Assembly: GCA_007129525.1 (NCBI GenBank)
Contig: SKVI01000060.1
Coordinates: forward strand, 1-13,646
Length of the DNA: 13,646 nt
Direction of reading: 5' to 3'
DNA from: Gemmatimonadota bacterium
Lineage (GTDB): Bacteria > Gemmatimonadota > Gemmatimonadetes > Longimicrobiales > Gaopeijiaceae
The position numbers were made by a program, and so were the translations under genes. Shown piece after piece: positions 1-7,090 of the stretch (position 1 is the stretch's first letter; each line of letters opens with the position of its first letter). The notes under the pieces are model-generated. The model saw only the letters and a list, made by a program, of their open reading frames with translations, was not told where the DNA came from and made no database searches.

Positions 1-1
1 C

Positions 2-97
2 TTCCAGGAGCAGGCCCAGGGCGCGAAGGCGGGCTGCCCGGTGTCGCAGGCCCTGGGCGCCATCGACATCGAGCTGGAGGCTCGACTGGTCTCCTGA
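2..97 (+). CDS. OsmC-family peroxiredoxin, C-terminal end only
   Basis: Only the last 31 codons and the TGA stop are in the window; the gene starts off the left edge. The visible peptide contains AKAGCPVSQALGAIDIELEA followed by a short tail. Cys in a CPVS context followed by a short beta-strand is the C-terminal signature of OsmC-type thiol peroxidases. The CPVS form points to OsmC rather than Ohr, which usually has CPYS. In this family the C-terminal Cys works with a second Cys, in the missing part, to reduce organic hydroperoxides in the cytoplasm. The next gene starts 52 nt downstream on the same strand, so co-transcription is possible, although the two products have no obvious shared job. 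The family call rests on one short motif, so it is good but not certain. Confidence 0.72.
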   Translation, partial: FQEQAQGAKAGCPVSQALGAIDIELEARLVS

Positions 98-99
98 GA

Positions 100-148
100 G
101 CTCCGGGGTCCCTTGTGCCCCCCGTTCTCCTTTCCGATAATCCGGAGC
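100..148 (+). promoter_or_regulatory. 7-bp inverted repeat covering the only SD-like motif of the CNNM gene
   Basis: GCTCCGG (100-106) is the exact reverse complement of CCGGAGC (142-148). The right arm contains GGAG (144-147), the only purine motif before the ATG at 150, and that motif sits just 2 nt from the start codon. If the RNA folds this way, ribosome access to the start would be restricted. Seven GC-rich base pairs across a 35-nt loop can arise by chance in such DNA. Confidence 0.2.
104..124 (+). terminator. weak terminator-like hairpin after the OsmC gene
   Basis: CGGGG (104-108) can pair with CCCCG (120-124) around an 11-nt loop, and a pyrimidine-rich stretch (TTCTCCTTTCC, 125-135) follows. 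It lies 7 nt after the OsmC stop. The stem is short and the tract is not a true U-run, so this is only a candidate weak terminator. An alternative fold pairs 100-106 with 142-148 and would exclude this hairpin. Confidence 0.22.
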
Positions 149-149
149 C

Positions 150-1466
150 ATGACGACGCTCGCGTGGGTTCTGGGAATATCGCTCGGCGTCTCGTTTCTC
201 TGCTCGATCCTGGAAGCGGTACTCCTCTCCATCAGCTACTCCTTCGTGGAGGTGCTCCGGGAGCAGGGTCGCCGGTCGGGAGTCTTCCTTCAACGGATGC
301 AGCGGCGGATCGACGAGCCCATCTCGGCGATCCTGACCCTGAACACCATCGCCCACACCGTGGGCGCCGCCATGGGAGGGGGCCTGGCCCTGCAGGTCTT
401 CGGTCAGGAATGGATGGCCCTCTTCTCCGCGGGCCTCACCCTGGCCATCCTCCTCTTCTCTGAGATCCTTCCCAAGACCCTGGGCGCCACGTACTGGAAG
501 GAGCTGGCGCCGGCCACGTCATACGTCCTCCAGATTCTCATCTGGGTCATGAAGCCCGTGCTCATTCCCCTGGGTGTGTTCTCGAAGATCATTGCCCGGA
601 ATCGGGCCGATCAGTCCACCGTCAGTCGGGCCGAGCTGGAGGTGCTGGCTGAGCTGGGGCGCCGCGAGGGAACGCTGGCCGAAGAGGAGTGGCGGGTGGT
701 CACCAACGTCATGAACCTGGACAACGTGACGGTGAGCGAGGTCATGACGCCCCGGACCGACATCGTGGCCGTCCCCGTGGAGGCCACCGTGGAGGAGGCA
801 AAGGCGCTGATGCTGGACGAGGGGCACCTGCGGCTTCCGGTCTACGATGGCAGCCTGGATCGGATCAGCGGAATACTCCTGGCCCGGGATCTCTGGCAGG
901 CCGACCGGGAGGGCGTGGCCACCATCAGGGGAATCCTCCGACCGGTCTACTACGCTCCGGCGGGCAAGGCCGTGCAGGACCTCCTGATCGAAATGCGCCT
1001 GCAGCGGAGCAAGATGGTCATCGTGGTGGACGAGTTCGGCGGGACGGCGGGCCTGGCCACCCTGGAAGATCTTCTGGAAGAGATCGTGGGCGAGATCCAG
1101 GACGAGCACGAAGCCGACGAACCGGTGGACTTCCACGACGTGGGCGGGGGGATTGTCCGGATCTGGGGCGGCGTTCCGGTGCGCGAGGTCAACGACCGTC
1201 TGGAACTCGACCTTCCGGACGACCAGCACGACACCATCGGCGGCTACGTCTTCGGGGCCCTGAATCGAGTCCCCCTGGTGGGGGATGAGGTGGGGGTTGA
1301 AGGCGGCCGGTTCCGAGTGGTCAAGATGCGGGGACGTCGGGTCGAGTACCTGCGCTTCTTCTCTCCTGAAGCCCTGAGCCGTGCCGAGGGCGGCCCGGAG
1401 ACCCCACCGACAACGACAGTGAGCCCCGAGGGCCAACCCGGTAGAGGACGCCGCGGGCCAGGCTGA
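150..1466 (+). CDS. CNNM/CorC-type membrane transporter (DUF21-CBS-CorC_HlyC)
   Basis: A 438-residue inner-membrane protein of the CNNM/CorC/HlyC family, often labelled 'hemolysin'. Members studied are linked to Mg2+ or Co2+ export and are gated through cytosolic CBS domains. Order: DUF21 membrane domain at about 1-145 with hydrophobic helices near 5-28, 60-82, 88-110 and 122-145, including the hallmark SEILPKTLG (104-112); a CBS pair at about 190-315 with VMTPR (198-202) and DEFGGTAGL (294-302); a CorC_HlyC domain at about 325-405 with the typical DTIGGYVFG. The last 30 residues are a Pro/Gly/Arg-rich tail. The ATG at 150 gives the usual short lead before helix 1, but its SD-like GGAG is only 2 nt away, so initiation may be weak or coupled to the gene before it. 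The substrate ion cannot be read from sequence. The gene converges with the MscS gene across an 81-nt gap. Confidence 0.93.
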   Translation: MTTLAWVLGISLGVSFLCSILEAVLLSISYSFVEVLREQGRRSGVFLQRMQRRIDEPISAILTLNTIAHTVGAAMGGGLALQVFGQEWMALFSAGLTLAILLFSEILPKTLGATYWKELAPATSYVLQILIWVMKPVLIPLGVFSKIIARNRADQSTVSRAELEVLAELGRREGTLAEEEWRVVTNVMNLDNVTVSEVMTPRTDIVAVPVEATVEEAKALMLDEGHLRLPVYDGSLDRISGILLARDLWQADREGVATIRGILRPVYYAPAGKAVQDLLIEMRLQRSKMVIVVDEFGGTAGLATLEDLLEEIVGEIQDEHEADEPVDFHDVGGGIVRIWGGVPVREVNDRLELDLPDDQHDTIGGYVFGALNRVPLVGDEVGVEGGRFRVVKMRGRRVEYLRFFSPEALSRAEGGPETPPTTTVSPEGQPGRGRRGPG

Positions 1467-1539
1467 ATCGGCACCTCATCGTCGAAGCCGGAATGAACGC
1501 CGATGCGGCGATCCGGGGCCTCCGGAGTGCGGACCGGGA

Positions 1540-1555
1540 GCGCCGGTTCAGGCGC
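1540..1555. terminator. small hairpin at the CNNM/MscS convergent junction
   Basis: GCGCC (1540-1544) and GGCGC (1551-1555) form a 5-bp GC stem around a 6-nt loop (GGTTCA) that contains the stop codon of the minus-strand MscS gene. No U-tract follows on either strand. It could mark transcript 3' ends at this convergent junction, but a 5-bp GC stem is weak evidence in DNA of this composition. The rest of the gap (1467-1547) shows only minor dyads such as CGCCG-ATG-CGGCG (1498-1510). Confidence 0.22.
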
Positions 1556-2705
1556 CCTTCGGAGTCGGAGAGGTGCGAAACTCGGCGTCGGCGCTGTCCA
1601 CGTGCAGGTGCAACGTCCGGGTGGGGAAGGCGAAGCTGGCATCCAGCGCCTCGATCCGCCGGTACAGTTCCAGGTTGATCTGCTGCTGGGTGTCCCGGAA
1701 GGCCGGAAAGTCCGGGATGGTCATGAAGTAGACCACTTCGAACTCCAGCGACGAGTCACCGAACTCGGCGAAGTGTGCCCGGTCGAAGCGGCAGTTGTCC
1801 GCTGTCTCCACGACCTCCTCCACGATCCTGGGGATCTCCTTCAGCTTGTCGTATCCGGTGTCGTACTGTACCCCGAAGGTAAAGAGGATCCGGCGCTCGT
1901 CCATGCGTTTGAAGTTCCGCACCCGCGACGAGAGGAGGTCGGAGTTGCCGAAGACCAATTGCTCACCGGAGATGGAGCGGATGCGGGTGGTCTTGAGCCC
2001 CACGTGCTCCACGGTTCCCATGTGATCGCCGACGATGATGAAGTCGCCGATGACGAAGGGGCGGTCAAAGACGATGGACAGCGAGGCGAAGAGATCGCCC
2101 AGGATGTTCTGGAGGGCCAGGGCCACGGCGATGCCTCCGACCCCCAGCCCCGCCAGCGCCGGCCCGATCTCGAAGTCCAGGACCGAGAGGGCCGTGAGGA
2201 GGATGACGGACCACACCACCAGCCGAACCAGGAAGCCCATGGCCCCGATGGCGGTGGCGGCGCCGGGATCGTCTTCGATATGCCGGTCGCGGTAGCGGTT
2301 CAGCAGCCACGAGACCACCTCGGCGGCCCAGAGTCCCAGCTGCACCAGCACCGCCAGGATGGCCAGAACGCCCATCCGGGAGGCCCACGTCAGCCCAAGC
2401 GTCAGCGAAGCCACCCACAGGGCCACCGCCAGAACCACGAATCCCTTGGTCTTTCGAAGGAGCTGTGCGGCGACCTCGTCGGCCCGCCCGGGCCTGCGGC
2501 GACTCAGGGCCTCGAGCCGGCCCGCCACAATCCGGATGACGATCTTCAGCAGCGGGTGCGCCAGGAAGAGAACCACCACGGCCACGCCCCAGTTCAGGAG
2601 CGAGGCGCCCAGAAACTCCCATTCCAGAAACGCGAGACTCTCGGGCAGCTGAATCAGGTCGCCCAGGGAGAAGATCTCGGGGGTGTCAGGGGGTTCCTGG
2701 ATCAT
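1548..2705 (-). CDS. MscS-family mechanosensitive ion channel
   Basis: A 385-residue small-conductance mechanosensitive channel, an inner-membrane oligomer that releases solutes on hypo-osmotic shock. Hydrophobic segments lie near 37-58, 88-108, 112-135 and 155-175. The pore-lining helix at about 180-205 has the Gly/Ala packing pattern GLGVGGIAVALALQNILGD, and the beta domain follows directly (about 206-262, with DRPFVIGDFI). The mixed alpha/beta C-terminal domain ends in the common FPTRTLHLH (360-368). E. coli MscS is shorter (286 residues); the extra length is N-terminal membrane helices, as in many paralogues. Start: the ATG at 2705 has no Shine-Dalgarno and is preceded by a pyrimidine-rich leader (CTTCATCCTCC), so initiation may depend on other features. 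It is the last gene of the minus-strand envelope cluster, 78 nt after lspA. Confidence 0.93.
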   Translation of the reverse strand: MIQEPPDTPEIFSLGDLIQLPESLAFLEWEFLGASLLNWGVAVVVLFLAHPLLKIVIRIVAGRLEALSRRRPGRADEVAAQLLRKTKGFVVLAVALWVASLTLGLTWASRMGVLAILAVLVQLGLWAAEVVSWLLNRYRDRHIEDDPGAATAIGAMGFLVRLVVWSVILLTALSVLDFEIGPALAGLGVGGIAVALALQNILGDLFASLSIVFDRPFVIGDFIIVGDHMGTVEHVGLKTTRIRSISGEQLVFGNSDLLSSRVRNFKRMDERRILFTFGVQYDTGYDKLKEIPRIVEEVVETADNCRFDRAHFAEFGDSSLEFEVVYFMTIPDFPAFRDTQQQINLELYRRIEALDASFAFPTRTLHLHVDSADAEFRTSPTPKGA

Positions 2706-2743
2706 GGAGGATGAAGGTTTGAGGGTGGAGTAACCATGCCCCG

Positions 2744-2761
2744 CGCCCGCCGTCCCGGGCG
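2744..2761 (-). other. GC hairpin between lspA and the MscS gene
   Basis: CGCCCG (2744-2749) and CGGGCG (2756-2761) form a perfect 6-bp stem with a 6-nt loop in the 78-nt gap between the lspA stop and the MscS start. No U-tract follows in the minus direction, so a classical terminator is unlikely. It could be a 3'-end stabiliser for lspA mRNA, a weak pause site, or chance. Nothing else is evident in the gap 2706-2783. Confidence 0.25.
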
Positions 2762-2783
2762 GGGGTCACGGTATCGTCCGTGC

Positions 2784-3338
2784 TCAGGAGCTCGGAGCGG
2801 TGCCGGAAGATTGGACCGGTTGCGCCGGGTCCTCGGCACCGTCAGCCGTCCGGTCTCTGCTGGTCTCCTCCCGCCAGAAGGCGATGGCCAGGAGGATCGC
2901 ACCCACGGTGATGGCCATGTCGGCCACGTTGAAGATGGGCCAGAGCATGAAACCCAGGTCGATGGGTCCGATAAAGTCCACCACGCCCCGGTCCCAGCGC
3001 ACCCGGTCGTACAGGTTGCCCAGGGCGCCCGCCAGGACGAGAGCCGACGCCAGGCTCCGCAACTCGTCGCCTGGCCGAGCCTGAACCAGGAGGGTCACCA
3101 GGAAGGCCACCGCCACCAACGTCACGGGTACGAAGATCCACCGTGGGTCGTCACCGATGGTGAGCCCGAAGGCCGCCCCGGTGTTGAAGGCCAGGGTGAG
3201 GGGCACCAGCCCGCCCAGCAGCTCCAGTTGGCGCCCGTCGCCCAGGGCGCGAAGGGCCCAGGCCTTGGTAGCCAGGTCGGCAACCAGGAGCACCAGTGCC
3301 ACTGCGGCGGCGCTCACCTGCTGTGTACGTGCTTTCAT
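2784..3338 (-). CDS. lspA: lipoprotein signal peptidase (signal peptidase II)
   Basis: An inner-membrane aspartyl protease that cleaves signal peptides from diacylated prolipoproteins. From the ATG at 3338 it is 184 residues. Conserved blocks, numbered from that Met: DLATKAW near 21-27 in the first membrane helix, FNTGAAFGL (51-59), AGALGNLYDR (103-112) and FNVADMAITVG (136-146). The two catalytic aspartates are D111 (NLYDR) and D140 (NVAD). Four membrane helices are evident. The last 20 or so residues are a polar Asp/Ala/Ser-rich tail beyond the core. Start choice: an in-frame GTG at 3371 would add 11 polar residues. The ATG gives the usual short positive lead (MKARTQQ) before helix 1, and neither start has a Shine-Dalgarno. 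The gene lies 156 nt after the DUF4403 gene and 78 nt before the MscS gene. Confidence 0.95.
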   Translation of the reverse strand: MKARTQQVSAAAVALVLLVADLATKAWALRALGDGRQLELLGGLVPLTLAFNTGAAFGLTIGDDPRWIFVPVTLVAVAFLVTLLVQARPGDELRSLASALVLAGALGNLYDRVRWDRGVVDFIGPIDLGFMLWPIFNVADMAITVGAILLAIAFWREETSRDRTADGAEDPAQPVQSSGTAPSS

Positions 3339-3367
3339 GCGTGATCTGTCGTGGGTGTGTTGTATGA

Positions 3368-3381
3368 CCACCGTCCGGTGG
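3368..3381. promoter_or_regulatory. perfect 6-bp-arm inverted repeat upstream of lspA
   Basis: CCACCG-TC-CGGTGG is a perfect dyad 30-43 nt upstream of the lspA ATG, and it overlaps the alternative GTG start at 3371. It could be a protein-binding operator. The 2-nt spacer is too tight for an RNA loop without opening a pair, so an RNA hairpin would have 5 bp and a 4-nt loop. The gap between the DUF4403 stop and lspA (3339-3494) shows no convincing -35/-10 pair. Confidence 0.3.
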
Positions 3382-3494
3382 CCCGGTGACTTCGAGGGCT
3401 GTGACGGTACCCGGCGGATACGGCGGCTGAAATGTCTAGAAGGCTGTTGCAGAAGTACAGGGCCCTTCCGCTTGGAGAGCCGACCCCCACCTTC

Positions 3495-5021
3495 TCAGAG
3501 GTCGCCCAGCTCCAGGCGGGCGGAACCCTCCACTTCCACCCGAACCACCAGGACATCCCTGGCGGCCTGCAGTGCGTTCACCTCCAGCTCCGCGACCTTC
3601 CCGAAGAGCCAGGCGTCTGGTCCGAGCTGACGGTCCAGAGACGTCCCCACCACCAGGGCAACCTGGCTGAGGGTCTCCTGGAGGGGCCAGCGCGTCCGGG
3701 TCCGCAGGTCACCCACCAGTCCGGTGCGGAGAGCCCAGGCCGCCACCTGCGCCAGGAGGTTCCGGGTGGCGACGTGAACCTCCAGGTCGGGTAGATGGAT
3801 TTCGTTGGCCTCCGGATCGTACACCGGGGTGCCCACCAGGAAGAGCCGTCCCCTCACGTCTCCTTCCACGTCCAGCTCCATGAGCAGTCTGCCGTCTCCC
3901 AGCCCCCGGACCTCCACCTCCTGGATCCGCACCGTTCGGCCTCGCTGGGAGAACTGCCGTCCCTGCAGCTCTGCCGCCAGGAGGTCCGACAGCACGGCGT
4001 AGCTCAGGCGGCTCTCGGCCACGATCCGGAACCGCTCCCCGTCCACAGGTCCCTCCGCCAGCTCCGGGAGGACCGACAGATCCTGAGGGGGCGGCGGTGA
4101 GGTAGTGAGCCGCGGGCGCACCTGCAGCTCCAGGGGAAGGTGGAGGACCGGCACCTCACCTCGTTCGCTCCCGATCCGGAGCTGGCCCCGGCGTACTCCC
4201 TCGGGGTCCAACTCGAGCCAGAAGCCGTCAGCCACCGGAAGTGGCTGGTGCAACTCCAGCCAGTGCTCCTCCAGGGCCTGGCGGACATCCACCTCCGCCA
4301 CCTGCCGGTCCAGCTCCGAGGTCAGGTCCTCCAGCATCTCCCGGGCCAGCAGCATGAGCCAGTCGGTGAGATCCACCTGGAACTGGGTCATCCGGCAGCG
4401 ATCCCGTTCTCCGCCGGACAGGGGCTCCAGGACGGCCACGTCGATCTCGGTCCCCAGGGTCCAGTCCGAGTCCAGGTGGAGGGGAGTGGAGAGGGTGACT
4501 CGGGCCCGGGGCCGAAGGTCGGGGAGCGGCCCTCCCCGGGGCGGTGCGGGCAGACCCATGGCCCTGGCGGGGCACGCCCCGGCCACCTCGGAGAGAAAGG
4601 GTGGATCGTACCATCCCCGGCCCTGGTAGCGGAGAACGGTGGAGAGGCGGAGGGTGTCGTCCGTCACACTGAACTGGAAGGGCTCCCGTTCCGCTTCAAA
4701 GGCATATCCAAGACCCGGAATGGTGGGGTGTTCGTGGCGCACGTCCACGTCCCCCAGGCGCATGGGCACGTTGGCCTCCAGTTGATCCACGAGCGACCCG
4801 GCACGATAGACCAGGGTCAGGTTGAACTGTGAAGGAGCCAGCTCCGGTAGGGCGCGTACCTCCGCTCCCGGCCCGGGGGCGGGCGGCTCGACCCGCATCC
4901 CCCGCTCGGACAGGACCTTGAGCAGACCCGTCGCCACCACCGCGGCCACCAGGAAGGCCGCCGCGACGCGGGCAATTCGGGAGGTCCGGGGAGAGCCGGT
5001 GGGGGTGTCGGACGAAGGCAT
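3495..5021 (-). CDS. DUF4403-family exported protein
   Basis: A 508-residue protein matching the DUF4403 family, whose function is not established. One hydrophobic helix (about 17-35) after a short Arg-containing N-terminus makes a signal peptide or anchor; there is no lipobox Cys. The rest should be periplasmic. Family-like blocks: FNLTLVYRAGSLVDQLEANV (66-85), LSTPLHLDSDWTLGTEID (177-194), EEHWLELHQPLPVADGFWLE (251-270), GRLFLVGTPVYDPE (391-404) and the C-terminal amphipathic AAWALRTGLVGDLRTR. Residues 66-85 and 331-350 share a strand-helix pattern, suggesting two related halves, as in tubular lipid-binding folds; that is inference. C150 and C209 are the only cysteines and could pair outside the cytoplasm. 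The ATG at 5021, 16 nt after the M48 stop, is chosen because earlier in-frame starts overlap the M48 gene and add non-hydrophobic, arginine-rich sequence. No Shine-Dalgarno is visible, which suggests coupling to M48 translation. Confidence 0.82.
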   Translation of the reverse strand: MPSSDTPTGSPRTSRIARVAAAFLVAAVVATGLLKVLSERGMRVEPPAPGPGAEVRALPELAPSQFNLTLVYRAGSLVDQLEANVPMRLGDVDVRHEHPTIPGLGYAFEAEREPFQFSVTDDTLRLSTVLRYQGRGWYDPPFLSEVAGACPARAMGLPAPPRGGPLPDLRPRARVTLSTPLHLDSDWTLGTEIDVAVLEPLSGGERDRCRMTQFQVDLTDWLMLLAREMLEDLTSELDRQVAEVDVRQALEEHWLELHQPLPVADGFWLELDPEGVRRGQLRIGSERGEVPVLHLPLELQVRPRLTTSPPPPQDLSVLPELAEGPVDGERFRIVAESRLSYAVLSDLLAAELQGRQFSQRGRTVRIQEVEVRGLGDGRLLMELDVEGDVRGRLFLVGTPVYDPEANEIHLPDLEVHVATRNLLAQVAAWALRTGLVGDLRTRTRWPLQETLSQVALVVGTSLDRQLGPDAWLFGKVAELEVNALQAARDVLVVRVEVEGSARLELGDL

Positions 5022-5037
5022 GGACCGGAGCGGTGGG

Positions 5038-7089
5038 TCAGGACGTGGCGATGAGGGGTGGGAGGGGAATCTCGAGACTTTCGGCCACGGCCCGGAGGAG
5101 CTCCACCTCCTCCACCTGCACCGATTCATCCGCCAGGATCACCTGAGCGCAGGCCTCCAGGGTCCGCCGCCGTACATCGAGGCTCGTCCGCTCCAGCCGC
5201 TCCAGCGCCTGGTCCAGTTCGACGAGCCCCACGGCTTCCTCGGGCAGAAGAGAAAGGTCGGAGATCTTCCGGGCCACCGCACGGGCGCCGGCGTCGAATG
5301 CGGTGGCCGCCGCGTCCCGGTCGCGGCCACCGGACCAGGCCAACGCCGACAGCACCAGCTCCAGTTCCCGCCGTACCTGCGCCAGGGAACGCCCGGAGGT
5401 CCGCCTGGCCCCTCCGCGCGCCTGTCCGGTGGGAAGATGTCGCCAGAGGATGTGCACCAGGGCGAAATCGAAGGGCCGCATCTCGCCGTCTGCCTGGATG
5501 ACCCGGTCCACCGCCGAGCGGAGGGCCCTGGCCTCCTCCGGGGAGATCTGGTGGAGGGCCGAGAGGCAGAGATCCACCAGGGGGAGTCGGGCCACCGGGG
5601 CGATCTGGTCCACCAATGGGCCCACCTCCTCCAGCTGGGCCTCCACCCCCGAACCCCGGCCAGGAGAAGCGTGGGCACCGTCCGGTTGAGGGCTCGAGTC
5701 GCCATGGCCGGGAAAGCCGTCCAGCGCCCGGGCGGCCTGGAGGCGGGCCGCCCTGCTGGCTTCGTCGTCACCGCCCAGGAGGGCCAGGATCACGGCCTGC
5801 GCCCCAGTGCGATCATGGGCCGCGTCCCGGACCCGGTCCGGGATCTCGGCCAGGAGCCGGCCGGCGAAGCCCAGGTGATCCGCGGAGGGGTTTCCCACCG
5901 AGCTCAGGAGGGCCTGGGCACCCTCCCCTGGCCCCTTGGCCGACGCGCCGGTACGGCCGTGCCCCGCCGCCCCTGACGCCAGACCCGCGGCCGCCGCAGC
6001 GGTGAGGGCCGAGATGCCGGCCTGCCCGGTAGCCTCTCCGGCAGCCGGCGCCAGCGACTGCGCCCCCTCCTGCGCCAGGGTCCGGGCCCCGGTGCCTTCT
6101 CCTGAACCCCGTGCCGCGGGCTCTCCGGCCAGCGCCGGGTCGATCCGCCGGATGCGCTCCTCGATGGGCGGATGCGTGGCCATGCTCCGGGCCAGGGCTC
6201 CCCCTACCCCGTTGGCGAAGAAGAGGTGGCTCAGCTCCTCGGCGTGGTGGTCCTGGATGCGAGATCCATGGGCGTCGTCGGCGATCTTCTGCAGGGCGCC
6301 GCCGATGCCCCGGGGGTTGCGGGTGAACTGGACGGCGGCGGCGTCGGCCAGAAACTCCCGCTGCCGGGAGACAGCCGCCTTGATGAGCTTTCCGAAGAAG
6401 ACGCCGAGGTAGCCCAGGGCGATGAGCGCCATCCCCAGGAGGACGCCCTTGGAGCCCCTCTGCCTGCGTCGCACCATCTGACCCCGGAGGATCCCCCGCC
6501 CCACAACCGCCAGCAGCAGAATACCGAAGAGGAGCCCGATGAGACGGATGTTGAGGCGCATGTCTCCGTTTAGAATATGGCTGAACTCATGAGCTATAAC
6601 ACCTTGCAGCTCTTCGCGATTCAGCTTTTCCAGAGTCCCCCGGGTGACCGCCACTGCCGCATCGTGGATCGTGTATCCGGCGGCGAACGCGTTGATGGAG
6701 GGCTCGTCGTCCATGACGTAGATTCCGGGGACCGGTACGCCCGAGGCCACCGACATCTCCTCCACCACGTTCACCAGCCTTCGCTCGGCCGGGTCCCGGG
6801 TGGCGGGGTCCACCTCCCGAGCGCCCATGAGTCCGGCCACGGCGGAGCCTCCCTTGCGGAGCTGGGCCGTGCGGGTGGCGCTTCCGCCGGCAATGAGGGC
6901 CAGAGTGCCGACCGCCACCACCCCGAAGAGGACGGGGTCGAAGCCCACACCCACACCCATGGACATGGCCCCGCCCAGGACCAGGACCAGGTATACGCCC
7001 AGAACGATGCTGGCCACGGCGAGGGCGAAGAGTCCCACCAGGAGAGTGGTGCGCCGCTTCGCCGCCTCCTGCGCCTGAAAAAAGTCCAT
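5038..7089 (-). CDS. M48 (HtpX-like) membrane zinc protease with C-terminal TerB-like extension
   Basis: A 683-residue inner-membrane metalloprotease, expected to act in membrane-protein quality control. Helices lie at about 15-40 and 52-70. The zinc motif HEFSH is at 167-171 (H167, H171; catalytic E168), helices follow at about 183-203 and 217-237, and the third ligand E245 is in SRQREFLAD. The family motif THPPIEERI is at 305-313. The protease core ends near 320. A low-complexity Ala/Gly linker (about 322-390) leads to a helical region not found in classical HtpX (about 290 residues). That region starts with VGNPSADHLGFAGRLLAEIP (398-417) and holds two segments resembling the TerB helical motif, at about 508-550 (VIQADGEMRPFDF) and 640-678 (VILADESVQVEEVELL). 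The ATG at 7089 is 1 nt after the lemA stop, with GAGGTG at a workable distance inside lemA: strong translational coupling. Confidence 0.92.
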   Translation of the reverse strand: MDFFQAQEAAKRRTTLLVGLFALAVASIVLGVYLVLVLGGAMSMGVGVGFDPVLFGVVAVGTLALIAGGSATRTAQLRKGGSAVAGLMGAREVDPATRDPAERRLVNVVEEMSVASGVPVPGIYVMDDEPSINAFAAGYTIHDAAVAVTRGTLEKLNREELQGVIAHEFSHILNGDMRLNIRLIGLLFGILLLAVVGRGILRGQMVRRRQRGSKGVLLGMALIALGYLGVFFGKLIKAAVSRQREFLADAAAVQFTRNPRGIGGALQKIADDAHGSRIQDHHAEELSHLFFANGVGGALARSMATHPPIEERIRRIDPALAGEPAARGSGEGTGARTLAQEGAQSLAPAAGEATGQAGISALTAAAAAGLASGAAGHGRTGASAKGPGEGAQALLSSVGNPSADHLGFAGRLLAEIPDRVRDAAHDRTGAQAVILALLGGDDEASRAARLQAARALDGFPGHGDSSPQPDGAHASPGRGSGVEAQLEEVGPLVDQIAPVARLPLVDLCLSALHQISPEEARALRSAVDRVIQADGEMRPFDFALVHILWRHLPTGQARGGARRTSGRSLAQVRRELELVLSALAWSGGRDRDAAATAFDAGARAVARKISDLSLLPEEAVGLVELDQALERLERTSLDVRRRTLEACAQVILADESVQVEEVELLRAVAESLEIPLPPLIATS

Positions 7090-7090
7090 C

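Noticed and set aside
1503..2714. 403-codon open frame on the plus strand opposite the MscS gene
   Set aside because: It mirrors the MscS gene, has a Gln/Asp/Gly-rich low-information translation, and the minus-strand product is an unmistakable MscS channel.
5022..5129. N-terminal extension of the DUF4403 protein by 36 residues
   Set aside because: It overlaps the M48 coding end, is Arg/Pro/Ser-rich, and would place the signal anchor more than 50 residues into the protein.
4822..5976. 384-codon plus-strand frame opposite the DUF4403 and M48 genes
   Set aside because: It spans the junction of two real minus-strand genes and its product resembles no family; it arises from codon bias.
6004..6130. 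Ala/Gly-rich low-complexity stretch in the M48 gene considered as a DNA repeat or frameshift
   Set aside because: The frame is continuous, no tandem repeat unit is visible, and a flexible linker between protease core and C-terminal region explains it.
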